15,739 bases of DNA from an uncultured Pseudodesulfovibrio sp. (GTDB lineage Bacteria; Desulfobacterota; Desulfovibrionia; Desulfovibrionales; Desulfovibrionaceae): positions 1 to 15,739 of the forward strand of contig CAMYLL010000020.1 in the NCBI GenBank assembly GCA_947259235.1, read 5' to 3'. Position 1 is the first letter of the stretch. Each line of letters opens with the position of its first letter. The notes below the pieces were generated by a model. The model ran no database searches, was not told where the DNA came from, and was given only the letters and a program-made list of their open reading frames with translations. The position numbers and the translations under genes were made by a program. This document shows, one piece after another, positions 7,885-15,021 of this stretch.

Positions 7885-8016
7885 ATGCGCGACAACGTCT
7901 CGCCTTGCCCGGAAACGTGTCCCGGGCGCCTGTTTCGGGCCGCAATCCCCTGCCGTCCCAACTCCACCTGCCGCTCGGGGGGCTACGCCCCCGGCATCGA
8001 GGAAGCCGCCCCATGA
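7885..8016 (+). CDS. Possible 43-aa upstream reading frame overlapping the adaptor start
   Basis: ATG at 7885 opens MRDNVSPCPETCPGRL and runs to TGA at 8014-8016. The stop overlaps the adaptor start ATG (8013-8015) in the ATGA manner of coupled genes. AAGGA lies 11 bases before the ATG, a loose ribosome site. An in-frame ATG at 7873 would add four residues. The product is rich in Cys (4), Pro and Arg, has no membrane segment and resembles no family I know. The adaptor has its own good ribosome site, so coupling is not required. It may be a leader peptide or simply an open frame in GC-rich DNA, since a second frame is also open here. Confidence 0.25.
   Translation: MRDNVSPCPETCPGRLFRAAIPCRPNSTCRSGGYAPGIEEAAP
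7978..7992 (+). promoter_or_regulatory. GC stem-loop just upstream of adaptor ribosome site
   Basis: GGGGGC (7978-7983) pairs with GCCCCC (7987-7992) around a TAC loop. All six pairs are G-C. It ends 6 bases before the GAGGAA ribosome site (7999-8004) of the adaptor gene and lies inside the 3' part of the short upstream frame. Ribosomes translating that frame would open it. A role in translation initiation is possible but unproven. Confidence 0.35.
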
Positions 8017-9290
8017 TCACGTATCCATCCGCCTCGCCCCGCCGGGACGTTGCGCCCGTTTTTTGCTTGCGGCCCGGCCTGTTCGCCAGCCTGAGCCTGT
8101 TCGCCTGTCTTGTGGCGGCCCTGTGCCTTGGCGGTTGCGGCTCCGGCGAGAAGGCCGCCAAGCGCGCCAAGACAGTGCCCGTCACCGTGGCCGCCGTGGC
8201 CCGGGAGGACGTGCCCTACACCCTGGGAGCTGTGGGCAACGTGGTTCCCCTGGCCTCGGTGGAGGTCAAGTCCCGGGTGGGCGGCATCATCGAGGAACAG
8301 CTGGTGAAGAACGGCCAGGACGTGGAAAAGGGCGACCTGCTCTTTCGCATCGATCCACGCACCTTTGATCTGGCCGTGCTGGAGGCCGAGGCGGAGCTCA
8401 ACCGCGACCGGGCCCAGCTGGTCAAGGCGCGCGAGAACCTGCGCCGCTACTCCAAGCTGCGCGACATGAACGTGGTGGCCCAGGAGCAGTACGACGACAC
8501 CTTTGCCGAATCCACCTCTCTGGAGAACACCATCCGCCTGAAGGAAGCGGCCCTGGCCAGGGCGCGGCTCGACCGCGAATACGCCGCCATCACCGCGCCC
8601 ATCCCGGGCCGGGTGGGCATCGTCAAGGTCAACGAGGGCAACGTCATCAAAGCCAACGACGACCGCACCCTGTGCATCATCAACCAGATCAGGCCCATCA
8701 ACGTGGCCTTCTCCCTGCCCGAGCGCTATCTGGGCGAGGTGATGGAGCGGCTGGCCGCCGGTCCCATGCCTGTCGAGGTCATGCCCTCCGGCGCGCAGGC
8801 CACCCCGGTGGTGGCCCGTCTGGCCGCGGTGGACAACGCCGTGGACACGGCCACCGGCACCATCCGGCTGCTGGCCACCTACGACAACGAGGACAACCGG
8901 CTGTGGCCCGGCCAGTTCGCCCGGGTGGACCTGACCCTGCGCACCCTCAAGGGCGCCCTGATGCTGCCCACGCGGGCCGTGATGCAGGGCCTCAAGGGGC
9001 CGTACGTCTATGTGATCACCCCCGACGGCGGCGATCCGGCGGGCGGCACGGTCCAGCCCCGCGAGGTGACCACCACCCATATCGTGGGCGAGCGCACCGT
9101 GGTGACCGAGGGGCTGAAGGAAGGGGAGCTGGTGGTGCTCGACGGCCACGTGGCCCTGGCTCCGGGCGTCACGGTGGCGATCAAGGAGGCCAGGGACGGC
9201 GCCGAAGGGCAGGAGCCCGCCCCGTCTGCCGCAATCGTGCCGACCCCGTCCGCTCCCGAGGCAGGGAGCGCGCAGGGAGCCGCCCAATGA
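8013..9290 (+). CDS. RND efflux periplasmic adaptor lipoprotein (membrane fusion protein, MdtA/AcrA-like)
   Basis: 425 aa adaptor that links the inner-membrane RND transporter to an outer-membrane channel. The start ATG 8013 (MITYPSAS) is set by GAGGAA 8 bases upstream; an in-frame extension to 7785 exists but lacks family sequence. Residues about 23-42 are a signal peptide ending in the lipobox LGGC, with C42 as the lipidated residue, so the protein is membrane-anchored by lipid. The mature part starts near TVPVTVAAV. The lipoyl/barrel-sandwich half is VEVKSRVGGIIEEQLV...VEKGDLLFRIDP. A helical hairpin follows (LEAEAELNRDRAQLVKAREN... to ALARARLDREY), then the second lipoyl half TAPIPGRVGIVKVNEGNVI and beta-barrel and membrane-proximal domains to the end. 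The length is close to MdtA (415). The last ~30 residues are Ala/Pro-rich. The stop overlaps the transporter start by four bases, so the two are co-translated. It could serve a multidrug, bile or metabolite pump; substrate is not readable. Confidence 0.93.
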   Translation: MITYPSASPRRDVAPVFCLRPGLFASLSLFACLVAALCLGGCGSGEKAAKRAKTVPVTVAAVAREDVPYTLGAVGNVVPLASVEVKSRVGGIIEEQLVKNGQDVEKGDLLFRIDPRTFDLAVLEAEAELNRDRAQLVKARENLRRYSKLRDMNVVAQEQYDDTFAESTSLENTIRLKEAALARARLDREYAAITAPIPGRVGIVKVNEGNVIKANDDRTLCIINQIRPINVAFSLPERYLGEVMERLAAGPMPVEVMPSGAQATPVVARLAAVDNAVDTATGTIRLLATYDNEDNRLWPGQFARVDLTLRTLKGALMLPTRAVMQGLKGPYVYVITPDGGDPAGGTVQPREVTTTHIVGERTVVTEGLKEGELVVLDGHVALAPGVTVAIKEARDGAEGQEPAPSAAIVPTPSAPEAGSAQGAAQ

Positions 9291-12200
9291 GCCTGTCCGC
9301 CCTCTTCGTGCGCCGTCCGGTCATGACCACCCTGGTCATGGCCTCGATACTCATCTTCGGCGTCATGGCCTACCTGCGGCTGCCCGTCAGCGACCTGCCC
9401 AACGTGGACTTCCCCACCATCGAGGTCCAGGCCCAGCTGGCCGGGGCCAACCCCGAGACCATGGCCTCGTCCGTGGCCACGCCGCTTGAGAAGCAGTTTT
9501 CCACCATTGCCGGGCTTGACTCCATGACCTCGGTGAGCAACCTCGGGTCCACCCGGATCACCCTGCAGTTTGCCCTGGACCGCAACATCGACGACGCGGC
9601 CCTGGACGTGCAGTCCGCCATCACCACGGCCCTGCGCCGTCTGCCAGACGACATGACCTCCACGCCGAGCTTCCGCAAGGTCAACCCGGCGGACTCGCCC
9701 ATCCTCTATCTCGCCCTGGCTTCGCCCACCATGCGCCTCTCCGACGTCAACGAATACGCCGAGAACGTCATGGCCCAGCGCATCTCCATGGTCAACGGCG
9801 TGGCCCAGGTCATGGTCTACGGCTCGCAGAAATACGCCGTGCGCATCCAGCTCGACCCGGAGACGCTGTCTTCCAAGGAGCTGGGCGTGGACGAGGTGGC
9901 CGAGGCGGTGCGCCGGGGCAACGTCAACCTGCCCGTGGGCACGGTGGCCGGTCCGGCGCGAGAGTATATCGTGCGCTCCAGCGGCAAGCTCATGAACGCG
10001 CAGGACTACAAACCCCTGGTGGTGGCCTGGCGCAACGGCTCGCCCGTGCGCCTGTCCGACGTGGCCAACGTCTTCGACAGCGTGGAGCAGATCAAGCGGC
10101 GCAACTGGTACAACGGGACCCCGGGCATGGTCCTGGCCATCCAGCGTCAGCCCGGGACCAACACCGTGGAGGTGGTGGAGGCCGTGCGCGCCCTGATCCC
10201 CACCTTCCAGGCCCAGCTGCCCGCGGCCATCAAGCTCGACGTGCTCTACGACCGCTCCCAGTCCATCAAGGAGTCGGTCCACGAGGTCAAGTTCACCCTG
10301 ATGCTGACCGTGTTCCTGGTCATCCTGGTGATCTTCCTCTTCCTGCGCCGGATATCGGCCACCCTCATTCCCAGCCTGGCCCTGCCCATGTCCGTCATCG
10401 GCACCTTTGCGGTAATGTATCTCTTCGGGTTCAGCCTCAACAACATCTCGCTCATGGCCCTGACCCTGTCCGTGGGCTTCGTGGTGGACGACGCCATCGT
10501 CATGCTCGAAAACATCGTCCGCCACACGGAGATGGGCAAGAAACCCCTGGAGGCCGTGCTCGACGGCTCGCGCGAGATCGCCTTCACCATCGTCTCCATG
10601 ACCATCTCCCTGGCCGCCGTGTTCCTGCCGGTGCTCTTCATGGGCGGCATCGTGGGCCGTCTGTTCCACGAGTTCGCCGTGACCATCTGCGCGGCCATCC
10701 TCATCTCGGGCTTCGTCTCACTGACCCTGACGCCCATGCTGTGCAACCTGATCCTGCGCCCCGGCTCCCACGAACGCCACGGCAAGCTCTACAATTTCTT
10801 CGAGCGCGGGTTCGACGCCCTGCGCGACGTCTACCGCCGCACCCTGGACATCACCATCCGCCACCACCGGCTGACCATGCTCGCCTCCCTCCTGGTGCTG
10901 GCGGCCACGGTCTACCTGTTCCAGGCCATCCCCAAGGGCTTTTTGCCCAGCGAGGACACGGGCCAGCTGCGGGCCAGCACCGAGGCCGAGCAGGGCGTGC
11001 CCTTCGAGACCATGGTCGCCCGCCAGCAGCAGCTCATGGAGATCGTGGCCAAGGACGAGGCGGTGGAGGGAAGCATGTCCGTGGTGGGCGGCGGCGGGCC
11101 GAACCGGGGCAACAACTCCGGCCGCATCATGCTCAACCTCAAGCCGCGCTCCGAGCGCGACGACGACGCGGACACCGTGCTCCAGCGGCTGCGCCGCAAC
11201 CTGGCCCACGTGCCCGGCATCCGCGTGTTCCTGAGCAATCCGCCGCCGATCCGCATCGGCGGCCGCGCCTCAAAGGGCCAGTATCAGTACACACTGCAAA
11301 GCCCCAACACCCAGGAGCTGTTCAGCGTGGCCGCCCTGGTGGAGGAGCGCATGCAGGACATCCCGGAGCTTGAGGACGTGTCGTCTGACATGGAGTTCAA
11401 GAGTCCGGAGCTGAACATCACCATCGACCGCGACAAGGCCTCGGCCCTGGGCATCAGCGCCTATCAGGTGGAGGACGCCCTGGCCACCTCCTTCGGCAAC
11501 CGCAAGGTGTCGAGCTTCTACGCGTCAACGGACACCTATGACGTGGTCATGGAGCTGGCCCCGGAATACCAGGCCAACCCGGCGGCCCTGTCCATGCTCT
11601 CGGTGCGTTCCCAGTCGGGCCGGCTCGTGCGGCTCGAAACCCTGGCCAAATGGGAGCTGGGCGTGGGCCCGCTCTCCATCAACCACTCGGGCCAGTTGCC
11701 CTCGGCCACCATTTCCTTCAACCTGCGGCCCGACGTCTCGCTGGGCACGGCCGTGGACAAGGTGGAGGCCCTGGCCCGCGAGGTGGTCCCCCCGTCCATC
11801 AGCACCAGCTTCCAGGGCGAGGCCCAGGCCTTCCAAAGCTCCATGACCGGCCTGTGGGTGCTCATGGCCCTGGCCATTCTGGTCATCTATCTGGTGCTGG
11901 GCGTGCTCTACGAGAGCTTCCTGCATCCCCTGACCATCCTCTCGGGGCTGCCCTCGGCGGGCGTGGGCGCGCTGGCCACGCTGATGGTCTTCGGGGTGGA
12001 CCTGAACATCTACGGCTTCGTGGGCATCATCATGCTCATCGGCATCGTCAAGAAGAACGCCATCATGATGATCGACTTTGCCGTGGAGGCCCAGCGCAAG
12101 GAGGGCATGGACGCCCGCACCGCCATCCGCGAGGGCGCGCTCATCCGCTTCCGGCCCATCATGATGACCACCATGGCCGCGCTCATGGGAACCCTGCCCA

Positions 12201-12373
12201 TCGCCCTTGGCATGGGCGCGGGCGCAGAGGCCCGGCGACCTCTGGGACTCGCCGTGGTCGGCGGCCTGATGGTCTCCCAGCTGCTGACCCTCTACTTCAC
12301 CCCGGTCTATTACATGTATCTCGACTCGGCCCAGCAGCGTCTGGGGCGGTTCTTCCGCCACGGCGTCCGCTAG
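9287..12373 (+). CDS. RND-family efflux transporter, HAE1 type (MdtB/MdtC-like)
   Basis: 1028 aa proton-driven inner-membrane exporter, usual length for the AcrB/MdtC family. Start ATG 9287 (MSLSALFVRRPVMTT) overlaps the adaptor stop as ATGA and has AGGGAG 7 bases upstream. The architecture is two repeats: TM1 near residues 14-32, a large periplasmic loop, TM2-TM6 (from about 335), TM7 (about 530-550), a second periplasmic loop, then TM8-TM12 near the end. The proton relay is intact: D401-D402 in SVGFVVDDAIVMLEN (D407/D408 in AcrB) and K923 in GIVKKNAIMM (K940 in AcrB). The N-terminal block ANPETMASSVATPLEKQF followed by NLGSTRITLQF is closest, by eye, to MdtC/MuxC proteins. Only one transporter is present, whereas MdtBC systems have two. 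No TolC-type channel is in the window, so the channel must come from elsewhere. Confidence 0.95.
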   Translation: MSLSALFVRRPVMTTLVMASILIFGVMAYLRLPVSDLPNVDFPTIEVQAQLAGANPETMASSVATPLEKQFSTIAGLDSMTSVSNLGSTRITLQFALDRNIDDAALDVQSAITTALRRLPDDMTSTPSFRKVNPADSPILYLALASPTMRLSDVNEYAENVMAQRISMVNGVAQVMVYGSQKYAVRIQLDPETLSSKELGVDEVAEAVRRGNVNLPVGTVAGPAREYIVRSSGKLMNAQDYKPLVVAWRNGSPVRLSDVANVFDSVEQIKRRNWYNGTPGMVLAIQRQPGTNTVEVVEAVRALIPTFQAQLPAAIKLDVLYDRSQSIKESVHEVKFTLMLTVFLVILVIFLFLRRISATLIPSLALPMSVIGTFAVMYLFGFSLNNISLMALTLSVGFVVDDAIVMLENIVRHTEMGKKPLEAVLDGSREIAFTIVSMTISLAAVFLPVLFMGGIVGRLFHEFAVTICAAILISGFVSLTLTPMLCNLILRPGSHERHGKLYNFFERGFDALRDVYRRTLDITIRHHRLTMLASLLVLAATVYLFQAIPKGFLPSEDTGQLRASTEAEQGVPFETMVARQQQLMEIVAKDEAVEGSMSVVGGGGPNRGNNSGRIMLNLKPRSERDDDADTVLQRLRRNLAHVPGIRVFLSNPPPIRIGGRASKGQYQYTLQSPNTQELFSVAALVEERMQDIPELEDVSSDMEFKSPELNITIDRDKASALGISAYQVEDALATSFGNRKVSSFYASTDTYDVVMELAPEYQANPAALSMLSVRSQSGRLVRLETLAKWELGVGPLSINHSGQLPSATISFNLRPDVSLGTAVDKVEALAREVVPPSISTSFQGEAQAFQSSMTGLWVLMALAILVIYLVLGVLYESFLHPLTILSGLPSAGVGALATLMVFGVDLNIYGFVGIIMLIGIVKKNAIMMIDFAVEAQRKEGMDARTAIREGALIRFRPIMMTTMAALMGTLPIALGMGAGAEARRPLGLAVVGGLMVSQLLTLYFTPVYYMYLDSAQQRLGRFFRHGVR

Positions 12374-12396
12374 CGTCGGGGCATGATGCCGCCGTC

Positions 12397-12423
12397 GGCG
12401 GGGTTGCCCGCCCTCTCTGTCTC
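12397..12423 (+). terminator. Weak terminator-like hairpin after RND transporter gene
   Basis: GGCGGG (12397-12402) pairs with CCCGCC (12407-12412) around the loop GTTG, followed by a pyrimidine tract CTCTCTGTCTC instead of a T-run. It begins 23 bases after the transporter stop. A competing stem CCGCC-GTC-GGCGG (12389-12401) uses the same bases. Position supports a terminator at this convergent junction; the poor T-tract lowers confidence. Confidence 0.4.
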
Positions 12424-12430
12424 ATGGTGC

Positions 12431-12445
12431 GCCGGAGTGTCCGGC
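12431..12445. terminator. Hairpin just past the MFS gene stop
   Basis: GCCGGA (12431-12436) and TCCGGC (12440-12445) are perfect complements with a 3-base loop GTG. On the minus strand it lies 10 bases after the MFS stop, where a terminator is expected. It has no T-run on either side, so it may act as an mRNA 3' end structure or be incidental. Confidence 0.3.
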
Positions 12446-12455
12446 CGTGTCGGGG

Positions 12456-13667
12456 TCAGGTGCGGGGCGCACCGTCCTTCATCCTGCCGACGAGGGTCCA
12501 CGTCAGCGCTCCGGCCAGGAGCGGACCGAGGGCGCAGAGGGCGAAGAGCGTGGTCAGGCTCATGCCGTCCGTCTGCATCAGCCCCGCCAGCAGCGGTCCG
12601 AGAAAGAATCCCCCGTCCATGGTGAACAGCAGCAGGTTCGTGTTCAGCCCCCGCAGCCGGGGCTCGGAGATGACGAACATGGCGGCGTTCATCTGCGGCA
12701 TGACGAAGCCGAGGCACATCCCGTAGAGGGCGGCCAGGGGCAGCATGGTCTCAAGGGAGTCCGGCACGCCGAACAGGCAGAGGTTCGCGGCCAGGACGCC
12801 CAGGAACAGGGTGAGCATGGCCGCGCGGTTGACCCTGTCCAGGAGCTTGCCGCAGACCACGCGGACCACGATGGTCGTGCCTGTGGAGACGGTGAAGAAC
12901 AGCCCCGCGTTGCCTGATCCAAGCGCCAGCAGGTGATCCTTCATGTAAAAGAAGACAACGGTGGTGGCCGTGAACAGCAGCAGGTTGGCCGCCAGCAGTT
13001 GCGCCACGCCCGGGGTGCGCAGGTCGGCCCGCAGCTGGGCCGCTGTAGGGCGTTGTTTGTGGTGGTGGGGCAGGGAGGCGTCCAGGCGGCGGACGCTGTG
13101 GCGCAGAGGGACGAGGAGCAGCAGGGCGGGCAGCAGGAAGAAGGTGAACCTGCCGTAGACGGCCGCTTCGTTGCCCGCCGTGCCCAGCATTGATTCGACA
13201 ATGGGCGGAAGGACCGCATAGGGCAGCAGCGAGGCCACGGTGAAGACGCCGAAGCCCTGGCCGCTGCGTCCGGCCGGGATGAACTCGACCAGCAGCGTCA
13301 CGCTGGCGGAGATGAGGAGCACCAGACCGAGGCCGTGGGCGACGCGGACCAGGGCCAGTCCCCACACGTCCGTGGTCAGCTGGTAGCTGAGCAGGGCCGC
13401 CATGATGGTGACCAGCCCCAGGGCGATGGTGCTGATGCTGTTGCGCACCGTCAGGAGAGGGCTGATGATGGGCCGCACGAGGAACGCGGTTCCCGGCTCC
13501 AGCCCGAGCAGGACGCCGCGCCACATGGGCGGGATGTGCATGGCCTCCATGTAGGCGTTGAATCCGTAAAAGAGCGAGATGTTGCAGAACGCCAGGAAGG
13601 CGATGACGCTCAGCATGACGAACTCGGGCGAGAAGAGCGGCTTTTCCGGGGAGAGCTCGGTATCCAT
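12456..13667 (-). CDS. MFS transporter, 12 membrane segments
   Basis: Major facilitator superfamily permease, 403 aa from ATG 13667 (MDTELSPEK), where GAGG lies 5 bases upstream. An in-frame ATG at 13694 (MTPSASEAP) adds nine residues but has no ribosome site; either start is possible. Hydrophobic segments number 12: six up to about residue 200, then a basic cytoplasmic loop with LPHHHKQRP, then six more. Typical MFS features include a WRG.LLG...RP sequence after TM1 and a repeat of the fold (GLFFTVSTGTTIVVRVVCGKLLDR) in TM8. It has the look of the drug or sugar efflux-like permeases, but the substrate cannot be read. It follows the FAD subunit gene by 20-47 bases on the same strand and is probably the last gene of the molybdenum hydroxylase operon, so transport of that enzyme's substrate or product is a reasonable inference. 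Confidence 0.88.
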   Translation of the reverse strand: MDTELSPEKPLFSPEFVMLSVIAFLAFCNISLFYGFNAYMEAMHIPPMWRGVLLGLEPGTAFLVRPIISPLLTVRNSISTIALGLVTIMAALLSYQLTTDVWGLALVRVAHGLGLVLLISASVTLLVEFIPAGRSGQGFGVFTVASLLPYAVLPPIVESMLGTAGNEAAVYGRFTFFLLPALLLLVPLRHSVRRLDASLPHHHKQRPTAAQLRADLRTPGVAQLLAANLLLFTATTVVFFYMKDHLLALGSGNAGLFFTVSTGTTIVVRVVCGKLLDRVNRAAMLTLFLGVLAANLCLFGVPDSLETMLPLAALYGMCLGFVMPQMNAAMFVISEPRLRGLNTNLLLFTMDGGFFLGPLLAGLMQTDGMSLTTLFALCALGPLLAGALTWTLVGRMKDGAPRT

Positions 13668-13714
13668 GGGGGCCTCGCTGGCGCTTGGAGTCATTGATGG
13701 GCCGGAGCGGCGGC

Positions 13715-14548
13715 TCAGAGGGCGGCCAGCCGGAGCAGGAGGTTCCCCGCCACCTGGCGTCGATAGTCCGCCGAGGCCCTGACGTCGCTGATGGGCGTGA
13801 CGGCGTTGCTCACTGCGGCGGCTGCGGCGCGGAGGTTCGTGAGGGTCAGGCGCTGGCCTTCGAGGAGTTCTTCCGCCTCTGAACACCTGACGATGCCGGG
13901 GCCGACGCTGCCCCAGGCAAGGCGCGCCCGGTGCACTGTGGTTCCGTCGAGGGCCACGAGTGCGGCCAGGCTGACCACGGCAATGGCCTGTGCCGCGCGC
14001 TGGCCCACCTTCTCGAAATGATGGATGTCGAAGTCGACGGGGATGGGCACGGTGACGGCGGTGACCAGCTCGTCGCGTTCGAGGCAGGTCCGGCGGGGGC
14101 CGGTGATGAAGCGGTCAACGGGGAGCGTGCGCTCGCCGCGTGGCGAGCGCAGCTCGACAGAGGCGTTCATGACATAGAGGGGGGGCAGGGTGTCGCCTGC
14201 CGGGGAGGCCGTGCAGAGGTTGCCGCCGATGGTCGCCATGTTGCGCACCGTGGGCGAGGCGAAGACCCCGGCCGCGCGGTGGAGCAGGGGCAGGAAGTCG
14301 CGGACGACGGGGCTGGCGAGCAGCTCGGTCATGGTGACGCCCGCGCCGATGCGGACGGTGTCCCCGTCGGTTTTTATGCCTTTCAGTCCGCGCAGGCGGT
14401 CCAGGCAGACGAGGGGGCCGGGGGCGTCGCCCGTGGCCCGCAGGTGGACGAGGAGGTCCGTGCCTCCGGCCATGACGCATGCGGCTGGGTCCCTGGTCAG
14501 CAGGTCCAGGGCGGCGTCGAGGGTGTCGGGCAGGAAGACGGGCATCAT
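13715..14548 (-). CDS. Molybdenum hydroxylase FAD-binding subunit (xanthine dehydrogenase/CO dehydrogenase medium subunit family)
   Basis: 277 aa flavoprotein that takes electrons from the 2Fe-2S clusters and passes them to NAD or another acceptor; cytoplasmic. Two adjacent ATGs are present (14548 and 14545): AGGAGG at 14553-14558 is 4 bases from the first and 7 from the second, so the true start may be one codon shorter. FAD-binding signatures are AGGTDLL (27-33) and ATIGGNLCTASPAGDTLPP (105-123), both typical of the family. The C-terminal CO-dehydrogenase flavoprotein domain follows (from about 165: FEKVGQRAAQAIAVVS...), ending YRRQVAGNLLLRL. No insertion for an extra 4Fe-4S cluster, as in HcrB, is present. 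The start overlaps the stop of the 2Fe-2S gene, so the subunits are translationally coupled. It is slightly short for the family (usually 280-300). Confidence 0.93.
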   Translation of the reverse strand: MMPVFLPDTLDAALDLLTRDPAACVMAGGTDLLVHLRATGDAPGPLVCLDRLRGLKGIKTDGDTVRIGAGVTMTELLASPVVRDFLPLLHRAAGVFASPTVRNMATIGGNLCTASPAGDTLPPLYVMNASVELRSPRGERTLPVDRFITGPRRTCLERDELVTAVTVPIPVDFDIHHFEKVGQRAAQAIAVVSLAALVALDGTTVHRARLAWGSVGPGIVRCSEAEELLEGQRLTLTNLRAAAAAVSNAVTPISDVRASADYRRQVAGNLLLRLAAL

Positions 14549-15021
14549 TTGTCCTCCTGTGCGGCGCGCATGGTCTGGGCCGCCTCTTCCACCGCGTCCA
14601 CTATCTTGTGATAGCCGGTGCAGCGGCAGAGGTTGCCCGAGACGGCCCGGCGGATGGCGTCCCGGTCCGGGTTCGCGTCGCGGGCCAGCAGCTCGGCCGC
14701 CGTCATGACGATGCCGGGGGTGCAGTAGCCGCACTGGACGCCGCCCAGCTCGGCCAGGGCCGCCTGGACCGGGTGGGGACCGTCCGTGGCCAGCCCTTCC
14801 GCCGTGGTGACGTCCCGGCCATCAAGCTGGGCCGCCAGGGTTAGGCAGGAGAGGCGGGTGACTCCGTCCATCCAGACGGCGCACGCGCCACATTCGCCCG
14901 TGCCGCATCCTTCCTTGGGGCCGGTGACGCCGCAGTGCTCGCGCAGGACGTCCAGGGCCCGGAGGTCCCCGTCGACATCCAGCCGCTGTTCCTGTCCGTT
15001 GAGCTGAAAGCGTATCTTCAT
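14545..15021 (-). CDS. Molybdenum hydroxylase 2Fe-2S subunit (xanthine dehydrogenase/CO dehydrogenase small subunit)
   Basis: 158 aa, full family length, carrying two 2Fe-2S clusters that wire the molybdenum site to the FAD. Start ATG 15021 (MKIRFQLNG) has AGGAGA 9 bases upstream and overlaps the upstream large-subunit stop by ATGA. The plant-ferredoxin-like domain holds the first cluster with C39, C44, C47 (GCGTGECGAC) and C59. The helical domain holds the second with C97, C100 (QCGYCTPG), C132 and C134 (GNLCRCTGYHKI). Q96 is at the position that contacts the molybdopterin in family structures. All eight cysteines are present, so it should be functional. The subunit alone does not tell xanthine dehydrogenase from nicotinate, aldehyde or CO dehydrogenases. 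Confidence 0.96.
   Translation of the reverse strand: MKIRFQLNGQEQRLDVDGDLRALDVLREHCGVTGPKEGCGTGECGACAVWMDGVTRLSCLTLAAQLDGRDVTTAEGLATDGPHPVQAALAELGGVQCGYCTPGIVMTAAELLARDANPDRDAIRRAVSGNLCRCTGYHKIVDAVEEAAQTMRAAQEDK

Larger units (their letters stand above)
7537..8012. promoter_or_regulatory. Divergent control region between macroglobulin-pbpC and RND pump operons
   Basis: 476 bases between two divergent start codons, long for this compact window. It contains no recognisable protein family. It does contain G-runs and C-runs, a perfect inverted repeat (7743-7769), candidate promoters for both directions, stem-loops near each gene and one short reading frame against the pump gene. The separate elements are listed individually. 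The region must hold the promoters of both operons, because neither first gene has another gene upstream on its strand. Both flanking frames are open far into it, but this is expected at such GC content and there is no conserved protein sequence there. Confidence 0.75.

Noticed and set aside
7785..8012. 76-codon N-terminal extension of the adaptor from GTG 7785
   Set aside because: It would place the signal peptide and lipobox far inside the protein; ATG 8013 has a proper ribosome site.
8672..9286. 205-codon extension of the RND transporter frame upstream of 9287
   Set aside because: It runs out of frame through the adaptor gene; the conserved RND N-terminus starts at MSLSALFVRRPV.
9008..10669. 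553-codon frame on the minus strand across the adaptor and transporter
   Set aside because: Antisense shadow rich in His, Asp and Gly, with no recognisable fold; the plus strand codes for clear families.
13695..13886. 64-codon extension of the MFS frame
   Set aside because: It overlaps the end of the FAD subunit gene, is Arg/Pro-rich and precedes the first membrane segment without a ribosome site.
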